The notes under the pieces: model-generated
What the model was told of the DNA's origin: nothing
Databases searched by the model: none
Seen by the model: only the letters and a program-made list of their open reading frames with translations
Shown: one piece after another, positions 61,135 to 64,000 of the stretch
Position numbering within the stretch: the first letter of the stretch is position 1
Layout: each line of letters starts with the position of its first letter
Made by a program: the position numbers and the translations under genes
Assembly: GCF_028688295.1 (NCBI RefSeq)
Contig: NZ_JAQTYM010000002.1
Coordinates: 37,759-101,758 of the forward strand
Direction: 5' to 3'
From: Sulfuricurvum sp.
GTDB lineage: Bacteria > Campylobacterota > Campylobacteria > Campylobacterales > Sulfurimonadaceae
Length of the DNA stretch: 64,000 bases

Positions 61135-62111
61135 AGCAAAATATAGCGATCCTTTGCTCCGGCGGAGATGTTTCAGGGATGAATCCCGCACTAAAGCGCT
61201 TTGTCGAATACGCGTATGCAAAAGGGATGCAACCGTACTTTGTACGTAACGGATACGAAGGGTTGATCGACAACCAGATCACACCGGCTAGCTATCGAGA
61301 TGTTTCAGGAATCATAACCAGGGGGGGAACAAAAATCGGTTCTGCCCGTTCCAAGCGTTTTATGGAACCCGCTTTTCGCTCCCTCGCAGCAGAAAATCTC
61401 AAATCCCATGGGATTGACAAGCTTGTTGTTCTGGGAGGCGATGGGAGCTTTCGAGGAATGGAGCGATTCTACCATGAGAGCGGGATCGCTTTTTGTGGTA
61501 TTCCCTCAACGATTGATAATGATATCAACGGTACCGATTATTGTCTTGGAGTTGACACCGCACTAGGAGTTATCAAAGAGGCGATTGATCAGATACGAGA
61601 TACTGCCTCCTCTTTCCACCGTGCATTCGTAATCGAGACAATGGGGCGAAACTGCGGCTATCTCGCCCTAATTTCGGCGATTACTTCAGGTGCGGAGATG
61701 TGTCTTATCCCTGAAATTCCAATCGACATCCATGAATATACCGACTGTTATCGTTCTCAAATCGAAAAAGGTCGGGACTATTTTATCGCTATCGTCTCAG
61801 AAGCACTAAATAGTAATGAGGTATCCCAATGGTTTGAAAAAGAGTTAGGGTTTGAATCACGGGTCACCGTGTTAGGACATATTCAACGAGGTGGAAATCC
61901 TAGTGTTTATGATAGACTCATGGCTTATAAATTTGTTACTTATGCGATTGATGCACTAATAGAGGGGCAAAATCATTTCATCATCTGCTACAACAAAAGC
62001 CATTTTAACTTTAAAACCATTGATGAGGTTGCCCTCCATCCCTACCAATTGGATGAAGAATTACTTACCCTTGCACGTGAGCAATTTCTTCCATCGCACT
62101 GTCAAATGTAG
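61131..62111 (+). CDS. pfkA: 6-phosphofructokinase
   Basis: Phosphorylates fructose 6-phosphate to the 1,6-bisphosphate. The 326-residue enzyme is of the PfkA family: nucleotide loop LCSGGDVSGMN, LVVLGGDGSFRGM, catalytic PSTIDNDINGTDYCLGVDTA, and ETMGRNCGYLAL, with GHIQRGGNPSVYDR towards the end. The GGDGS context favours ATP over pyrophosphate as donor. C. jejuni lacks this enzyme, so its presence points to a different carbon metabolism here. The frame opens at 61098; the ATG at 61131 overlaps the previous stop (ATGA). It overlaps the convergent epimerase gene by 47 bases. Confidence 0.93.
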   Translation: MKQNIAILCSGGDVSGMNPALKRFVEYAYAKGMQPYFVRNGYEGLIDNQITPASYRDVSGIITRGGTKIGSARSKRFMEPAFRSLAAENLKSHGIDKLVVLGGDGSFRGMERFYHESGIAFCGIPSTIDNDINGTDYCLGVDTALGVIKEAIDQIRDTASSFHRAFVIETMGRNCGYLALISAITSGAEMCLIPEIPIDIHEYTDCYRSQIEKGRDYFIAIVSEALNSNEVSQWFEKELGFESRVTVLGHIQRGGNPSVYDRLMAYKFVTYAIDALIEGQNHFIICYNKSHFNFKTIDEVALHPYQLDEELLTLAREQFLPSHCQM

Positions 62112-62928
62112 GGTAGTGAAAGAGAAATCCTCTCTCTTGTAAAATACGAGGATAGACCTCTTTGGATTCGAGCATTACAACAGAACCTTCGCCAAAAGCA
62201 AGTTTGACAATCCATGAAGGAAGGTCAAAAAAAGTAGGACGATGGAGAATTCTTCCCATCGCTTTCGCTTGTTCGAGATTGGTAATTGGCTCAGGAGAGG
62301 TGAAATTTACCGCTCCCTGAATTTCATGATGATCGATCAAAAATTCACAGGCACGAACCAAATCGTCCAAATGAATCCATGAAATCATCTGAAAACCATC
62401 CCCCATTTTCCCTCCAAGACCTAGTTTAAATGGGGGAAGCATTTGACTCATTGCCCCTCCACCCCTACCATAGACAACGCCAAAACGCATTGTACATACA
62501 CGGGTCAAATCAGATTGAGCACGAAATGCAGCATGTTCCCAACCCTGAACCAATTCAGCTAAAAAATCATTTCCGAAGTAGCTGGAAAATTCATCATGTT
62601 GATGGTACGCATCATAAAGACCCACAGCAGAAGCATTTAAAAAAACAGAAGGAGGTATATCGCAAAGAGAGAGTGCAGCCACAATCTTATCTGTAGTCTC
62701 CAAGCGACTTTGTCGTAAAAGTGCTTTGTACTTTTTACTCCATCTACCCATGATATTAGCTCCGGCAAGGTTAATCACAACATCAACCCCATTGAGCCTT
62801 TGAGCTATCGATTCGATCGGGAAAGTGGAGCGAATACTCAGAGAAACTACTTCATCACCGCGTTCTTGGAAAAAACGTTCTAACGCACTCCCTACAAAAC
62901 CACTTATTCCGCATATTGCTATTTTCAT
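62065..62928 (-). CDS. TIGR01777 family NAD-dependent epimerase
   Basis: A short-chain dehydrogenase/epimerase-fold protein, 287 residues, of the YfcH/SulA-like family of unknown reaction. The NAD-binding glycine motif is ICGISGFVGSAL. Family landmarks are VVINLAGANIMGRWS, NASAVGLYD and RFGVVYGRGGGAMSQMLPPFKLGLGG, then ISWIHLDDLV and AVNFTSPEP. It is alone on the minus strand. Confidence 0.88.
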   Translation of the reverse strand: MKIAICGISGFVGSALERFFQERGDEVVSLSIRSTFPIESIAQRLNGVDVVINLAGANIMGRWSKKYKALLRQSRLETTDKIVAALSLCDIPPSVFLNASAVGLYDAYHQHDEFSSYFGNDFLAELVQGWEHAAFRAQSDLTRVCTMRFGVVYGRGGGAMSQMLPPFKLGLGGKMGDGFQMISWIHLDDLVRACEFLIDHHEIQGAVNFTSPEPITNLEQAKAMGRILHRPTFFDLPSWIVKLAFGEGSVVMLESKEVYPRILQERGFLFHYPTFDSAMEEIAHVQG

Positions 62929-63057
62929 GCTTATCCCTTTAATTCGGGTTTATTGTAGCTAAATGGGAGCGCACAGCGGATTTAAAGATAGAACTGAGTT
63001 GAGAGCTTAAACTAACTCTTATTCAAATTGTAGGGAAGAAAAAAAGAGCGAAGAGGA

Positions 63058-63079
63058 AAACACCCAGTAAAGGGTGTTT
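63058..63079 (-). terminator. Hairpin terminator after the haem-less paralogue gene
   Basis: An eight-base stem AAACACCC / GGGTGTTT with a six-base loop, six bases past the stop codon, with T bases following on the minus strand. It is a good candidate terminator. Confidence 0.7.
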
Positions 63080-63085
63080 AGAGCA

Positions 63086-63427
63086 TTATCCGCAAGAAGG
63101 GACGTTGCCTGAATCTGAGCCGTATTCTTTAGCAAAATCTCCAATATCTTGAAGCTTATCTTTCATTGAAGGGTTTGTCAAAACTGGGACTGCCGTTGGG
63201 AAACGTTGTCCGTATTCTTTGATGAATCCAGCAGCATCATTAGCAAAAAGTTCTTCCCACTCAGAAACAGTATGCTCAGCAGCAAACTTAGTTCCATTCA
63301 TGTTGAATTTTGCTTTCAACGTTTTAAGATAGATTTTTTGACCTGCTTTAGCATCAGCGAACGCAGACGTACTCATCAAACTTGCAGCAACAACAGCCGC
63401 AAGAAAAAATGATGTTGATTTTGTCAT
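63086..63427 (-). CDS. Secreted cytochrome c-like protein lacking the haem motif
   Basis: A 113-residue periplasmic protein with a signal peptide (1-24). Its sequence runs parallel to the cytochrome at 63636-63962: GQKIYLKTLKAKFNMNGTK here against GQKWYTKECKSCHGNGTK there. The match continues with EWEELFANDAAGFIK against EWDELFGNDNEQIIK, and an almost identical end EYGSDSGNVPSC. The CxxCH haem-binding motif is replaced by LKAKFN, so it cannot bind c-type haem covalently. It keeps the C-terminal Cys. Function unknown. Confidence 0.75.
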   Translation of the reverse strand: MTKSTSFFLAAVVAASLMSTSAFADAKAGQKIYLKTLKAKFNMNGTKFAAEHTVSEWEELFANDAAGFIKEYGQRFPTAVPVLTNPSMKDKLQDIGDFAKEYGSDSGNVPSCG

Positions 63428-63635
63428 TGTATTCTCCTTCGAAATTTAATTGATTTTAAAACACTTTCAATATTTACAAAAAATAGTGTGAGTGTTTTGA
63501 TACCACACAATCATAACCGATAAAGGATAAATGAAGCTTTAATAGAATGTTAATGTGATGCTTTTTCAGCTTATTTTATCAAAAATGTATCAAACTCTCA
63601 CACTTTTAAATTTCTACACTCTAGATTTTTATCCC

Positions 63636-63962
63636 TTAACAAGCAGGTACATTTCCCGAATCCGAACCATATTCGAATAAGAAATCACGAATATCTTTTG
63701 AACGATTTTTAAAGCTTTCCCCTTTAAAATACGCTTCAGCAGGTGTCCCTATATGTTTTTTGATGATTTGTTCATTGTCATTCCCAAATAACTCATCCCA
63801 TTCATCTTGCGTATGCATTCCTGCACCTTTCGTTCCGTTGCCATGACAGCTTTTACACTCTTTTGTGTACCATTTCTGCCCTTTTGCCACATCAGCAAAC
63901 AGTGGTGAAGTCATAATCCCTGTACAGACGGCGACTGATAAAAAAAATGAAATCGGTTTCAC
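63636..63962 (-). CDS. Small class I-type cytochrome c
   Basis: A 108-residue periplasmic monohaem cytochrome with a signal peptide (1-23). The CKSCH haem motif is at about residues 36-40. The axial Met is probably in GAGMHTQ, unusually close to the haem motif. The C-terminus ends EYGSDSGNVPAC with a free Cys. The start is GTG at 63960-63962 behind GGGGGA. It is an electron carrier of unknown partner. The 208-base gap to its haem-less paralogue holds no gene that I can see. Confidence 0.82.
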   Translation of the reverse strand: MKPISFFLSVAVCTGIMTSPLFADVAKGQKWYTKECKSCHGNGTKGAGMHTQDEWDELFGNDNEQIIKKHIGTPAEAYFKGESFKNRSKDIRDFLFEYGSDSGNVPAC

Positions 63963-64000
63963 TAAATATATCCCCCATTACTATTTAAAAATCTAATAAT

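Overview
This window looks like chromosomal DNA from a member of the Campylobacterota (formerly Epsilonproteobacteria), probably a free-living sulfur-oxidising Sulfurimonas/Sulfuricurvum-type organism. The support is gene order and family content. The block rplU-rpmA-obgE-proB-fmt-birA and the block pyrH-rpoZ-spoT-tyrS-(nitronate monooxygenase)-amidase follow the order known from Campylobacter jejuni. FliW, a cbpA-hspR pair, Csd4/Csd6-type peptidoglycan trimming enzymes and a HNH-tailed MutS also fit. Genus is an inference; no rRNA gene is present.

Layout. 1-3975 (minus): ribosomal protein/GTPase/proline/formyl-Met operon ending in a partial birA. 3994-7928 (minus): RidA, periplasmic thioredoxin, DapE, MutS7-like protein. 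8065-9971: a PAS-only sensor and an MFS exporter. 10064-11132 (plus): flaG-fliS-small gene behind a clear sigma-28 promoter. 11222-26185 (plus): a tightly packed run of 15 genes: argG, a ferredoxin-thioredoxin reductase/rhodanese fusion, rplI, era, the cell-shape enzymes csd6 and csd4, then a type IV pilus/type II secretion-like machine in MSHA order (I-J-K-L-M-N-x-E-G). The later part of that order also matches the C. jejuni Cts DNA-uptake operon. No pilin gene is present. 26195-28692 (minus): fliW-uvrD.

28906-36100: valS, a GNAT protein, yceI, pyrF, a tRNA-Ser(GCU), a RelE/ParE-type toxin-antitoxin pair and three poorly known envelope or signalling genes. 36187-43189 (minus): the six-gene pyrH-to-amidase operon. 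43308-45736 (plus): an unrecognised protein paired with a cytoplasmic trypsin-like protease that carries a zinc ribbon and a YbjN-like tail. 45699-55140: DUF502, M3 peptidase, secreted EEP hydrolase, CHAD protein, the heat-shock operon cbpA-hspR-ung under a HAIR operator, purH, a deoxyinosine glycosylase and dacA. 55284-61134 (plus): a His-rich small protein, a TonB-dependent receptor, and a Mla/MCE lipid transporter with the STAS domain fused to the permease. 61131-63962: pfkA, a TIGR01777 epimerase, and two paralogous small periplasmic proteins, one a c-type cytochrome and the other without the haem motif.

Themes. The window is gene-dense. Many genes overlap by 1-20 bases head-to-tail, and four convergent pairs overlap at their 3' ends. 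Non-ATG starts are common: GTG for birA, era, the GNAT gene, the amidase, the protease and the cytochrome; TTG for dapE, uvrD and spoT. Three genes (CHAD, deoxyinosine glycosylase, STAS-MlaE) have a -10 box ending 5-6 bases before the ATG and no Shine-Dalgarno sequence, which suggests leaderless mRNAs. The most unusual items are the zinc-ribbon protease pair, the FTR-rhodanese fusion, the haem-less cytochrome paralogue, the short MutS7-like protein and the HspR-controlled ung. No CRISPR array, insertion sequence, prophage or rRNA gene was seen.
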